Source: Costus lasius
Taxonomy: Eukaryota; Streptophyta; Magnoliopsida; Zingiberales; Costaceae
Direction: 5' to 3'
Length of the DNA stretch: 64,000 nt
Assembly (NCBI GenBank): GCA_027563935.2
Contig: CM050446.2
Coordinates: 31,127,501-31,191,500, forward strand
Below are positions 1-9,303 of the stretch, piece after piece (the stretch's first letter is position 1; the number at the start of each line of letters is the position of its first letter). The translations under genes and the position numbers were made by a program. The notes under the pieces were generated by a model. It made no database searches, was not told the DNA's origin, and saw nothing but the letters and a program-made list of their open reading frames with translations.

Positions 1-3000
1 GTCCTCGAGACGGCTATACCGCCTCAACCCGCTCCGAACGCCGCAAGGGCGGTTCGCGATGCCTATGAAAAGCATGTCAATGATAGCATTGATGTCGCTT
101 GCCTGATGCTAGCGTCTATGACGCCACAGCTGCAGCGTCAGCATGAGGATATGTCTGCTATAGAAATTATAGCAAACCTCAAGATGCTGTATGCTGCACA
201 GGCGAGGACTGAGCGCTATAATTTGACTAAGCTTTTCTTTCAGAGCAAACTGGTTGAAGGGAGTCCAGTGGGAGCTCACGTGCTCAAGATGATTGGGCAC
301 AAAGAAGCTCTAGAGAAACTGGGGCATACCATCAATCAGGAGCTTGCTGTATACATTATTCTACAGTCTCTCCCGGACTCTTTCGATCTGTTCATTATTA
401 ACTTTAATATGAACAAGATCGACTGTACTCCGGCAGAGTTGCTGAATATGCTCTTGACTACAGAGGAAACTCTAAAGGGAAAGCCTTCAACCTCTGTCTT
501 GATGTTCCCTTCCCGGAACAAGAAGAAGGGGAAGAAGGGCAAAGCCCCTGTCAAGAACTACAACAAGGCGCTGAAACAAAAGGTGAAGCGGTCAAAGGAC
601 AACAGATGTTTCCATTGTGGCCAGCTGGGTCACTGGAAAAAGGACTGTAAAGCGCTCCAAGGAGAAAAGAAGGGAAGCATTGCTTCTGGCTCAGGTATAT
701 TTGTGACTGAGGTCATAATATCTTCTTCTATTTCATGGGTGTTGGACACTGCATGTGGAGTTCACATTTGTTCAAATGTACAGGAACTCAAGAGAAGAAG
801 ACAGGTGGGACAGCATGAGGTGGACCTACGAGTTGGAAACGGGGCACGGGTTGCTGCTGTTGCTGTAGGGGTTTATTACATCTCATTACCATCTGGACTT
901 GTATTAGAACTGGACAATTGTTATTTTGTTCCGAGTATTACGAAAAATATTATCTCTATTCCTGCTCTTGTTAGGAAAGGATTTTCCTTTGAATGCAATA
1001 TTTCAAAGTGTGTTATATCTTATGATAATATTGTTTATGCTTCTGGATCAATTAACAATGGGTTATTCATGTTGGACATGGAATGTTCTATACAAAATAT
1101 TGATAATAAGAAAGCCAAGTATGCTGATGACAGCACCTTGCTATGGCATAGTCGTTTAGGCCATATTAACAAGAAGCGCATTAAGCGGTTGCATGATCAT
1201 GGACTGTTGGGATCATTCTCCTATGAGGAGATTGATACATGCAAAGCTTGTTTATTGGGTAAAATGACGAAGTCTCCTTTTCCTAACAAAGGTCAAAGGG
1301 CTTCAGGTTTACTTGACCTTATACACAGTGATGTGTGTGGGCCATTTAGTAAACATGCCAGAGGTGGCTATTCATACTTCATTACCTTTACTGATGATTT
1401 CAGTAGATATGGGTATGTCTATCTAATGAGACGTAAGAGTGAATCTTTTGACAAGTTCAAAGAGTTCAAAAATGAAGTACAGAATCAGCTAGGCCGAAAT
1501 ATCAAGGCACTTCGTTCTGATCGAGGTGGAGAATACCTAAGTCGAGAGTTCACTGACTATCTGAAGGAGTGTGGGATTATCTCACAGCTCACTCCGCCAG
1601 GAACACCGCAATGGAATGGTGTGTCCGAGAGGAGGAACAGAACCTTACTGGATATGGTTCGTTCAATGATGAGTCAAGCTACTCTACCTTACTCCTTTTG
1701 GGGACTTGCACTAGAAACAGCTGCAAAGGTACTAAACCGAGTGCCATCCAAGGCAGTTTCAAAGACTCCATATGAGTTATGGTATGGGAAACAGCCGAGC
1801 TTGACATTTATTAAGATCTGGGGTTGCGAGGCTTATGTCAAAAAGCTCGCCTCTGGGAAACTAGAGAGCAGATCTGAGAAATGTATCTTTGTCGGTTACC
1901 CTAAGGAAACTAAGGGTTATTATTTCTACGATCCCAAAGAGAACAAAGTATTTGTTGCTCGGACGGCCATTTTTCTTGAGAAGGAATTTCTTCTGCAAGA
2001 AGCCAGTGGGAGAGAAATAAAGCTGGATGAGAATCCAGAGGAAGGACAAAGTAGTCAAGCACAGTTGGATGAGCCTGAGCCAGTTGAGCAGGTTACTGAA
2101 CAACCTGAGGCTCAGATATCACGGGAACCGCGAAGATCGGGAAGGATCCGTCGACAGCCTGAGCGCTATGACGGAGTCTACATCATTGATAATGATGAAC
2201 CCCTAACTTATGCGGATGCGGTCAGTGGACCGGAGTCAGCGAGATGGCTTGAAGCTATGCGAGCCGAGATGGACTCCATGTCAAATAACCAAGTCTGGGA
2301 TTTGGTTGATCCGCCTCCGGGAGTAATCCCTATAGGCTGTAAATGGATCTTCAAGAAGAAGATTGACATGGATGGTAACGTGGTTACCTATAAGGGCAGG
2401 CTAGTTGCGAAAGGTTTCAAACAAATATACGGGATAGATTATGATGAAACTTTCTCTCCTGTAGCCATGTTCAAGTCTATTCGGATTATACTCGCGATAG
2501 CAGCATATTACGATTATGAGATCTGGCAGATGGATGTGAAGACCGCTTTCCTTAATGGAAAACTGGATGAGGATGTGTATATGACACAACCTGAAGGATT
2601 CACTAACCCATCAAATCGTCATAAAATATGCAAGTTAAAGAAGTCTATTTATGGACTTAAGCAAGCATCTAGAAGCTGGAATATTCGTTTTGATGAATCA
2701 ATCTGTGAGTTTGGTTTCATCAAGAACGAAGATGACCCGTGTGTATATAAGAGGTTTAGTGGGAGCGTGATTACTTTCCTAGTCCTCTACGTCGATGATA
2801 TCTTAATCATTGGAAACGATATTCCTGAACTGCATGCTGTTAAAGCATGGTTAAGAAAATGTTTCCAGATGAAAGATTTAGGAGAAGCAGCCAATGTATT
2901 AGGTGTGAAGATCTACAGAGATAGATCTAAGAGGCTTCTCGGGCTGTGCCAAAGTACTTACATCAATAAAGTCCTGGAGAGATTCCATTTAGAGAATTCT

Positions 3001-3810
3001 AAAAGAGGATATCTTCCAGTCAGACATGGTCTGAATCTTTCAAAGAGTCAGTGTCCACAAACACAGACTGAGAAAGATGAAATGGACAATACGCCTTATG
3101 CTTCGGCTATTGGGTCCATTATGTATGCGATGTTATGTACTCGCCCAGACGTCGCTTACGGGTTAAGCGTGACCAGTCGATTCCAAAGTAATCCAGGTCA
3201 GGCGCACTGGATTGCGGTCAAGAATATTTTGAAATATCTGTGGAGGACCAAAGATATGTTCTTGATATATGGTGGTCAGGAAGAACTCAGTATTGAAGGA
3301 TATACTGACGCTTCGTTCCAATCTGACCAGGATGATTTCCGATCGCAATCAGGCTATGTTTTTAGCTTGAATGGTGGAGTAGTGGTGTGGAAAAGTTTCA
3401 AACAGTCTATCGTTGCTGATTCCACAATAAAAGCCGAGTATGTTGCAGCCTCGGAAGCATCCAAGGAGGCAGTGTGGATTCGTGAGTTCATTCAGGAACT
3501 TGGTGTTGTTACATCGAGTGCTGATCCTTTGGTTATCTTCTGTGATAACACTGGAGCAATCGCACAAGCAAAGGAACCACGGTCGCACCAGAAGTCCAAG
3601 CACATACAGAGACGGTTTCACTTGATCCGGGAGATCATTGATCGTGGCGAGATCAAAATCTGCAAGGTTCATACAGATGACAATCTGGCTGACCCGCTTA
3701 CCAAGCCTCTGGCGCAGCAGAAGCATGAGAAGCACTGTAATAATATGGGTTTGAGATTTCTCAACCATTGGATTAAGTGCAAGTGGGAGATTGTTGGGGT
3801 ATGCACTTAA
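1..3810 (+). CDS. copia Gag-Pol polyprotein (5' partial, frame intact)
   Basis: The frame is open from base 1; the first internal Met is at 106, but gag clearly starts upstream of the window. Counting residues from that Met: CCHC zinc knuckle CFHCGQLGHWKKDC begins at 168; protease motif LDTA has its catalytic Asp at 214; the integrase HHCC site is H348/H353/C379/C382 and the catalytic triad D409, D472, E508 shows the D-35-E spacing; the RT box YVDD is at 895-898; RNase H acidic residues are D1068, E1111, D1147 and D1196. No stop or frameshift is seen, unlike E2. Oddities: the usual TTEAEY before the RNase H Glu reads TIKAEY, and a TGG keeps the frame open so that the protein runs six codons into the LTR before stopping at 3808-3810. 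The product would be cleaved by its own protease in cytoplasmic virus-like particles. Confidence 0.93.
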   Translation, partial: VLETAIPPQPAPNAARAVRDAYEKHVNDSIDVACLMLASMTPQLQRQHEDMSAIEIIANLKMLYAAQARTERYNLTKLFFQSKLVEGSPVGAHVLKMIGHKEALEKLGHTINQELAVYIILQSLPDSFDLFIINFNMNKIDCTPAELLNMLLTTEETLKGKPSTSVLMFPSRNKKKGKKGKAPVKNYNKALKQKVKRSKDNRCFHCGQLGHWKKDCKALQGEKKGSIASGSGIFVTEVIISSSISWVLDTACGVHICSNVQELKRRRQVGQHEVDLRVGNGARVAAVAVGVYYISLPSGLVLELDNCYFVPSITKNIISIPALVRKGFSFECNISKCVISYDNIVYASGSINNGLFMLDMECSIQNIDNKKAKYADDSTLLWHSRLGHINKKRIKRLHDHGLLGSFSYEEIDTCKACLLGKMTKSPFPNKGQRASGLLDLIHSDVCGPFSKHARGGYSYFITFTDDFSRYGYVYLMRRKSESFDKFKEFKNEVQNQLGRNIKALRSDRGGEYLSREFTDYLKECGIISQLTPPGTPQWNGVSERRNRTLLDMVRSMMSQATLPYSFWGLALETAAKVLNRVPSKAVSKTPYELWYGKQPSLTFIKIWGCEAYVKKLASGKLESRSEKCIFVGYPKETKGYYFYDPKENKVFVARTAIFLEKEFLLQEASGREIKLDENPEEGQSSQAQLDEPEPVEQVTEQPEAQISREPRRSGRIRRQPERYDGVYIIDNDEPLTYADAVSGPESARWLEAMRAEMDSMSNNQVWDLVDPPPGVIPIGCKWIFKKKIDMDGNVVTYKGRLVAKGFKQIYGIDYDETFSPVAMFKSIRIILAIAAYYDYEIWQMDVKTAFLNGKLDEDVYMTQPEGFTNPSNRHKICKLKKSIYGLKQASRSWNIRFDESICEFGFIKNEDDPCVYKRFSGSVITFLVLYVDDILIIGNDIPELHAVKAWLRKCFQMKDLGEAANVLGVKIYRDRSKRLLGLCQSTYINKVLERFHLENSKRGYLPVRHGLNLSKSQCPQTQTEKDEMDNTPYASAIGSIMYAMLCTRPDVAYGLSVTSRFQSNPGQAHWIAVKNILKYLWRTKDMFLIYGGQEELSIEGYTDASFQSDQDDFRSQSGYVFSLNGGVVVWKSFKQSIVADSTIKAEYVAASEASKEAVWIREFIQELGVVTSSADPLVIFCDNTGAIAQAKEPRSHQKSKHIQRRFHLIREIIDRGEIKICKVHTDDNLADPLTKPLAQQKHEKHCNNMGLRFLNHWIKCKWEIVGVCT

Positions 3811-5468
3811 GGCTAATGTTTGAAGCCTTGGGATTCTTTCAGTGTCATGTATAAACTCTTATGTTTATAAAGGCAATGGTTGTTATTCAGTTTGTTACAT
3901 TGTCTGCTGCAATAAGTGTGCTTCTGAATAATGTCTCAATGCTGTTCAGCTAGGCTGACATGCTATATGTCCTTAGTCGAGATATCTTGGTGAACATGAG
4001 ACAGCCTTGATATGATTGAGACTAATATGTGTTCTAATCTTATAGGATGCTTCGAGCATGGAATAAGATGTAGACTCATGGGTACATTGGATGTACTGGA
4101 CAGACCCTACTAGGATATTCAATTGCTTGTCACAATGTGAATAATCCTTGTTTGCAACAAGTGGCACATGTCCTCTGACTTGAGATCACTTGTGTTTCTA
4201 AATGATGATTGTCATTATTTTGAGATTGTTCAATATCATTTGAAACATAATGGTTATAGACTATCTTGGATAATGATCATGAGTCAGGTTAGGACACTAG
4301 TGATAGATATAGGATTGCGGTCTCCTTGTTTAAGGAGTGTGATGTTCTAAAGGGGCCCCCCTGAATGAGATGATTGAGAAAGTGTGTGGCCATACCCAGG
4401 TGACTATGTTCATCTGATCTAATCATGCTCATCATATTGGAGTTACAGGCTTGACACGCTTGTCCAATAAGAACATCCAGTGGCAAAGGAAACATGTATG
4501 CCTCGTGAAGTGAATTCACACTTGTGCTGTGGTTTGGGTGGAGTCTTGGAAGACTCTTTCCTTTATATCGGGAGACAGTGATGTGTTGCTAGATACCCCT
4601 CACTGATCGTGATAACGTAAGTTATCGTTACCGACATTTAAAGGAAACCCTCAGGGTCGCACAATTTGATGATATGGCTTGCTTAAGTCAGATCGTGTGG
4701 ACTGAATTGTTTTGGTTCAGGTTAAAGGAGTTTAGAGTCTGATTGGAAGTGAGATCTGGTCTGATCATGTTTGATTGATTAGGGCTTGAGATCGGTAAGC
4801 TTCGATCGAGAGATCTGGTGCTTGATCAAGGAGATCAAGAGCATCATGTGATGTATGGTTAGATCTTGAACCCTTTTTGGTTTAATGAGATCTAGACCAT
4901 GTCTTGGTTTTGGTTTGATTTGGTTGTTGAACCAAAGTCAATTGAACCGGTTCACTTATGTGAACGCATGGTTCAAATGATGGAGCGTTTTGATAAGTTC
5001 ACTAAGCGTGAACGTGTGAAGACTTAAGACTTTCCATATTTGGAAGCCTTAACGCCAAAACGCCTCAAGCCAAGAAAAACGCCACGAAATGCTTCAATGT
5101 TTTTGCTCTTGGATTGCGCTCTCTTGAGAGTGGCTTGTCTCGACGAGAAAGAAAGGTGAAGGCATTTTTCGGCAATCCAAGAATACATCAAATCTCCTTC
5201 ACACGGTTAGGAGACTTGGAGTTCCTTGCTAGCACAAGGAGAAACAAGGAGAAGCCATCTTCATCTTGTGTGCGCGCCATTTGGAGGAGATCAACTTTGT
5301 TCTCTTGATTCCAAGTCGCCACCCACGCTATGGCTATGGTATGATCTTATTTGGTTAAGTTGATCATATGCTCTTACTTGCGATCCTATGAAACCCTTGC
5401 ATCCGCTGCAAAAGTTCTATATGCGCCACCTATAAGGGTTTTCGCTCCCCCTTGAAGGGGACTCTTCA
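3792..5468 (+). repeat. 3' LTR of E1 (1677 bp)
   Basis: It starts TGTTGGGGTATGCACTTAAG directly after the polypurine tract and ends GGGGACTCTTCA, matching the ends of the E2 LTRs. The family-wide block GGTCGCACAATTTG lies near 4655 and a hairpin GATAAC-GTAA-GTTATC near 4611. The five bases after the LTR are GCTCA, the expected target duplication, but the partner lies outside the window. Confidence 0.93.
5330..5340 (+). promoter_or_regulatory. predicted LTR-borne gag start exon and splice donor
   Basis: ATG-GCT-ATG is followed directly by GTATGA, a plausible donor. Read without splicing, the frame is Met-Ala-Met-Val-stop. The same arrangement (ATG-GCN-NNG then GTA) is found at the matching place in the E2 LTRs (24470, 31861) and in the solo LTR (35586, minus strand). 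In this 3' LTR copy it is only a duplicate of what the 5' LTR would carry. Confidence 0.6.
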
Positions 5469-6048
5469 GCTCAAGTACTCTTCATGCAACCTGGACTGAA
5501 GATCACTTATGAATTTTGATAAGCTGGTTCCACAAATATTTTGGTAATCACGAATTCCTATCTTTTGACCTTTTAGTCCACTTCACCTCACTTGGTGAAA
5601 AACATTTATCAGCAAACTAGTCTTTTGCCCATCTACAACATCTCGAAAGAGGTTAAGATAGTCAATCTCCTAGAAGGAGTTCAAATCCAAGAATTCATGT
5701 GCATGAAGTAAGTGGATGCATTACTTGTTTATGATAAAATGTCTGGGTCAGGAGATTGGCATTCAATTTGAACCACTTATTAAATTCAAGTTATTTTATT
5801 ACCTCATTATTTTGCACAATGTAATGACAAGAGATTTGCAAATGAAAAGAATGTCAAATTCCTTTTATTCCAAAAACTCTACTCCAAAGGAATAGATACA
5901 ATGTCAATTACATGTTTGCAAAAATAAAACAATCCTATTAATGACAAATGAAAAATAGCCCGGCAGCATCAATGCTCCAGCAAGATTTTCTTACTGTCAT
6001 CCATGTCCTATTTCTCTGGAGCTCCTGCATATTTTGCAAATATTAGTC
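5469..6048 (-). pseudogene. decayed protease/integrase-side remnant of E5
   Basis: On the minus strand the bases just below 6048 still follow the E1 protease layout (TTTGCAAAATATGCAGGAGCTC corresponds to the stretch after the E1 LDTA motif), but stops and frame changes appear at once. The part below about 5760 has no recognisable domain; it could be E5 sequence beyond recognition or unrelated DNA. Confidence 0.45.
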
Positions 6049-6933
6049 TCACCATGCGGTATAGAATACCCATGTACGGAAATAGATAATATAGGATTTG
6101 GTAATAAAATTACCTGAGCCTGAAGACGAAGGGTTACTTCTCTTCATCTCTTTCTGAGGATGCTTGCAGTCTTTGCGCCAATGGTCCTCCTGGCCACAGT
6201 TGAAGCACTTGTTCTCCCTTACCTTGCCTTTCTTCAGTGCCTTGGCCTTGGACTTGCCCTTACCCCTTTTTCGCTTCTTACTGTCCTTGGAGACTATAAG
6301 AACAGACTTAGGTTTGGACCTGACCATTTCCTTCTCAATCGATTCCAGCAGTTTAAGCAGCTCTTCATGAGTACAAGCAATTTTGTTCATATTGAAGTTA
6401 ATGATAAAAGAGCTATAACTCGGAGGCATCGACTGCAGGATAAAGTCTGTAGCCACATCCTGATCCATCGGGTGTCCTAGTCTAGTGAGATGCAACAAGT
6501 ACCCAAGCAACTTGAGTACATGTGGTCCCACTAGAGCACCTTCAGGCATCTTGCACTGAAAAGCAGCCTTGGATGTTTCAAACCTTTCTGTTCTAGCCTG
6601 CGACTCGAACAGTTGCTTTAGATGCATGATGATCTGAAATGCATTCTGATCCTCATACTGTATCTGCAACTCAGATGACATCGTGGCTAACATAAGGCAG
6701 CCAACATCCAGGGCATCATCCTGATGCTTGCGAAAAGCATCCCGTTCAGCCGTGCGGGCTGTGGATGACGGTTGAGGAGGAAGCGCTTGCTCTAAGACAT
6801 ACAGCTTCTTCTCCTGCTTGAGGATTATCCTCAAGTGCCGGTACCAGTCCATGAAGTTAACTCCAATTAACTTCTCCTTCTCAAGGAAGGAACGGAATGA
6901 CAATCCGCTGTTGTTATTGCTTGTAGAAGCCAT
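6049..6933 (-). pseudogene. copia gag with start of protease (E5)
   Basis: The frame begins MASTSNNNSGLSFRSFLEKE and aligns with the E1/E2 gag (EREK.../...DWYGHLKIVLKAERKLYVLE style). A CCHC knuckle CFNCGQEDHWRKDC lies near residues 242-255, followed by SSGSG and then the protease start. Where E1 has LDTA, this copy reads FYTAW, so the catalytic Asp is Tyr and the frame ends two residues later. The start codon sits directly after a strong acceptor (TTTGTATTGTAG) with a TACTAAT branch-like motif about 30 bases upstream, so here the start codon would lie in the second exon. As gag the 295-residue frame may be complete; as Gag-Pol it is dead. Confidence 0.8.
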
Positions 6934-7104
6934 CTACAATACAAACAAGAGCATATTAGTATCACATTTCAATCATTTATTCTGGCCTTTTATAAATGAC
7001 TGTTTCTCACTATTTTATTCGAATCGATAATCCTCAAAAATCGATCGACAAGTCGCCCGACTTCCTTAGTGAGATGGGATCCTCATTTCGTACACGGCCT
7101 TGCG

Positions 7105-7448
7105 TCCCACGAGGGTGAGATGTACTGCACAAGGTGACGCATGCTTCCTAAGGTAGGCTCGCCAGCCAATTGCTACTCGGCAATTCCCCTTCTCAAGAGC
7201 GTTCGAGCACTTTGTGTCCAGCGAGGGCTGGATACAACACAAAGTCCTAACCTCTTGAGGCTGCCTCTAGAAATTTCATCAATTTAACCACCACATATGA
7301 AAAATCCTAGTCAAGTCCGACCTGACCGTTATACCCAGGGCCAACAATTTCCTTGTGAAAGGCGCGTCGAGAGTTTTAACCGGACTGGGGAAATTATTGT
7401 CACCACACGCCTTCTGAAGATAGATGGGTGTATCCCACGAGGGTAGGA
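7105..7448 (-). promoter_or_regulatory. cluster of leader stem-loops with identical tetraloop (E5)
   Basis: Four hairpins are visible: 7105-7120, 7217-7232 and 7433-7448 each have six-base stems around a GAGG loop (CCUC in the RNA sense), and 7168-7185 is AATTGC...GCAATT. The 7217 hairpin has an outer stem TTTGTG/CACAAA separated on one side by TACAA (UUGUA in sense). All four recur in E3 (55738-56078) with changed but still paired stems. Confidence 0.6.
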
Positions 7449-7849
7449 AACAGTGCACAGCACCATCGATCGACAGTTTGACGAGGGTTACGCGTCAGAA
7501 GGCTAAGTAACGGGACTTGATATAATTTATCGAGGATTTTTGTGGTCTTGGCACCACGGCTTTTTATCTTATTCTACCAATACAGGCATGCAATCCTATG
7601 GTGGAATAAAACAAAGCAGTAAAGGCATCATAGAGCAGAAACAGTAAATATGATGTGATCAAAGCCCAAAGCATGTGTAACAAGCCCCTAAACCTAGTCC
7701 TAGCCACCTAGCACTACCAAGGGCAATGAGCCATGGGCCCATGCCAACAAGTCCTTAGCTCATCCCTGAGTGCCCTAAGGGCTCTGCTCCAAGGCCACGA
7801 GGTGCGCCATCTAGGTCTTCAGCTCCATGGGTCAGCTCGTGAACCCTAA

Positions 7850-8650
7850 AGGCACCATCCAAGAAAACCCTAGACCCCTTTAGGTTCGGCCAGCCCGAGT
7901 CTTCTCCGTGAGCTAGCTTGCAAATCCTAGGCTCCTCCTAGGATTCGGCCAATTCATATCTCTTCCTAGAGGATAGCTCGCAAGCCCTAGGCTCCTTCTA
8001 GGGTTCGGCCAAACATCCATGTGCCATCTCTATGCCAGGTATCTCACCTCAATGCTTGATACGACTCATCCCTTGCAAGGTGCGCCACCAAGAGGTGAGC
8101 CCCCTTTGCTTGGATGTGCCATCAAGCATCATTGGTGCTCGACCTTCCTCCATCAGCCAGTGAACTTAAAAAGCGTCCAATGGACCTTCAAGCTCTTGGC
8201 TAATGATAGAAGACCAGCCCCTTTGCAAGCTTGGAGTGTCAATCCTCTTCCTCAACCCTTGAACCTCAATATGCGCCACAAGGAGACCTAGAAGGCATCA
8301 TGGTTCGGTCAAAGAGTTAGATCAGCCCCCTTAGGTGGCTTTTCCTTTATCATTAGCCCTTGAACCCATGTATGCGCCACTAGGTAGCCTAGAAGCCATG
8401 TGGATTCGGTTGAGGATGAAGGTCAGCCCCCTTTGCTTGACTAGGTTGCACCATCACGTTATCCAACCATCATCCCTTAAGTGAACCAACTAGGTAACCC
8501 TAGAAGTTACTTCAAGGTTAGGTCAAACAAGGGGATGTGCCACCTTGGGAGGTGAGGTGTTCCAACCCTAACCCTAGCCGCCACCCCCGTAGATGCGCCC
8601 CTAGGTTTAAGCCTAGAAGCCACCCTAGGGTTCGGCTAGGTGAGAGTTGC
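7850..8650. repeat. degenerate repeat around CTAGGGTTCGGCC in the E5 leader
   Basis: Versions of a motif close to CTAGGGTTCGGCC recur near 7883, 7939, 8001, 8301, 8403 and 8622, each with nearby CTAGAAGCC and GTGCGCCAC-like words, at uneven 55-110 base spacing. No conserved coding frame was found. It may be an old tandem repeat inside the leader. Confidence 0.5.
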
Positions 8651-9290
8651 ACCATCTTGAGAGATGCGCAAGGGAGAGAGAGAGGAAAACACAATAGAAT
8701 GTCATCAAAGCTTTCTATTTGATTTACAATGTAAAATTGAAAACACACGATTGAAAGTCGGCACGTAGGCCTCACATTGATACATCACAGGCATGGCAAT
8801 AGGGCTTGTCTTTGATTATATCAAATGCATAAGGAAAAACACTTAAGACATGCTCTTCTACACGCAATGAAAAACTACATAACCAGATTTTTGTTTTTCA
8901 TTAGAAAACATGTTCATTAAATCTCCGCGATCGTATCGAAAATTCAGATCTTTCGTTTTCTCTCAGGAGTCTATAAGTGGTCATATATACCCCGATTATC
9001 GATGCCACTTGCAATCCCTAACTTGTATGGATTAGGGCAATCACCTAGTCCATACCCCGAAATCTAGATACAAGTCTCACATCGTGGGTCTATCCCATGA
9101 ATATGAGGAGAAATAAATTCTCACACATAGGGTCTATCCCCATGTGTAGAAACTGAAAATCATGAATTCCATAAGAGCGAGAAATAACAAACCTACTATT
9201 TTTCTACACATAAAACATGGCATAAAGATTTTAAAAATTTCTATGACATGCACATGCTAAAAAAAACCCATACACCGATGTCGTAAGTTG

Positions 9291-9302
9291 GCTCTGATAC
9301 CA
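9291..9302 (-). promoter_or_regulatory. primer binding site of E5 (tRNA-iMet)
   Basis: The minus strand reads TGGTATCAGAGC, the standard plant primer site matching the 3' end of initiator Met tRNA, one base below the LTR. Confidence 0.9.
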
Positions 9303-9303
9303 C

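Larger units (their letters stand above)
1..5468 (+). mobile_element. E1: Ty1/copia LTR retrotransposon, 5' part outside the window
   Basis: The interior (1-3791) encodes Gag-Pol in copia order: zinc knuckle, protease, integrase, reverse transcriptase, RNase H. A polypurine tract (AAGTGGGAGA just before 3791) leads into a 3' LTR at 3792-5468 that starts TGTTGGGG and ends CTTCA. The domain order integrase before RT is diagnostic of Ty1/copia. E1 lies head to tail with the minus-strand copia E5 and probably inserted into it, because E5 gag/protease sequence resumes a few hundred bases to the right. The 5' LTR and target-site duplication cannot be seen. Its polyprotein is 85-90 percent similar by eye to E2, so both belong to one family. 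Confidence 0.95.

Noticed and set aside
7880..8640. Telomere-type repeats (CCCTAAA/TTTAGGG)
   Set aside because: CCCTAG-type words occur scattered and mixed, not as a continuous heptamer array.
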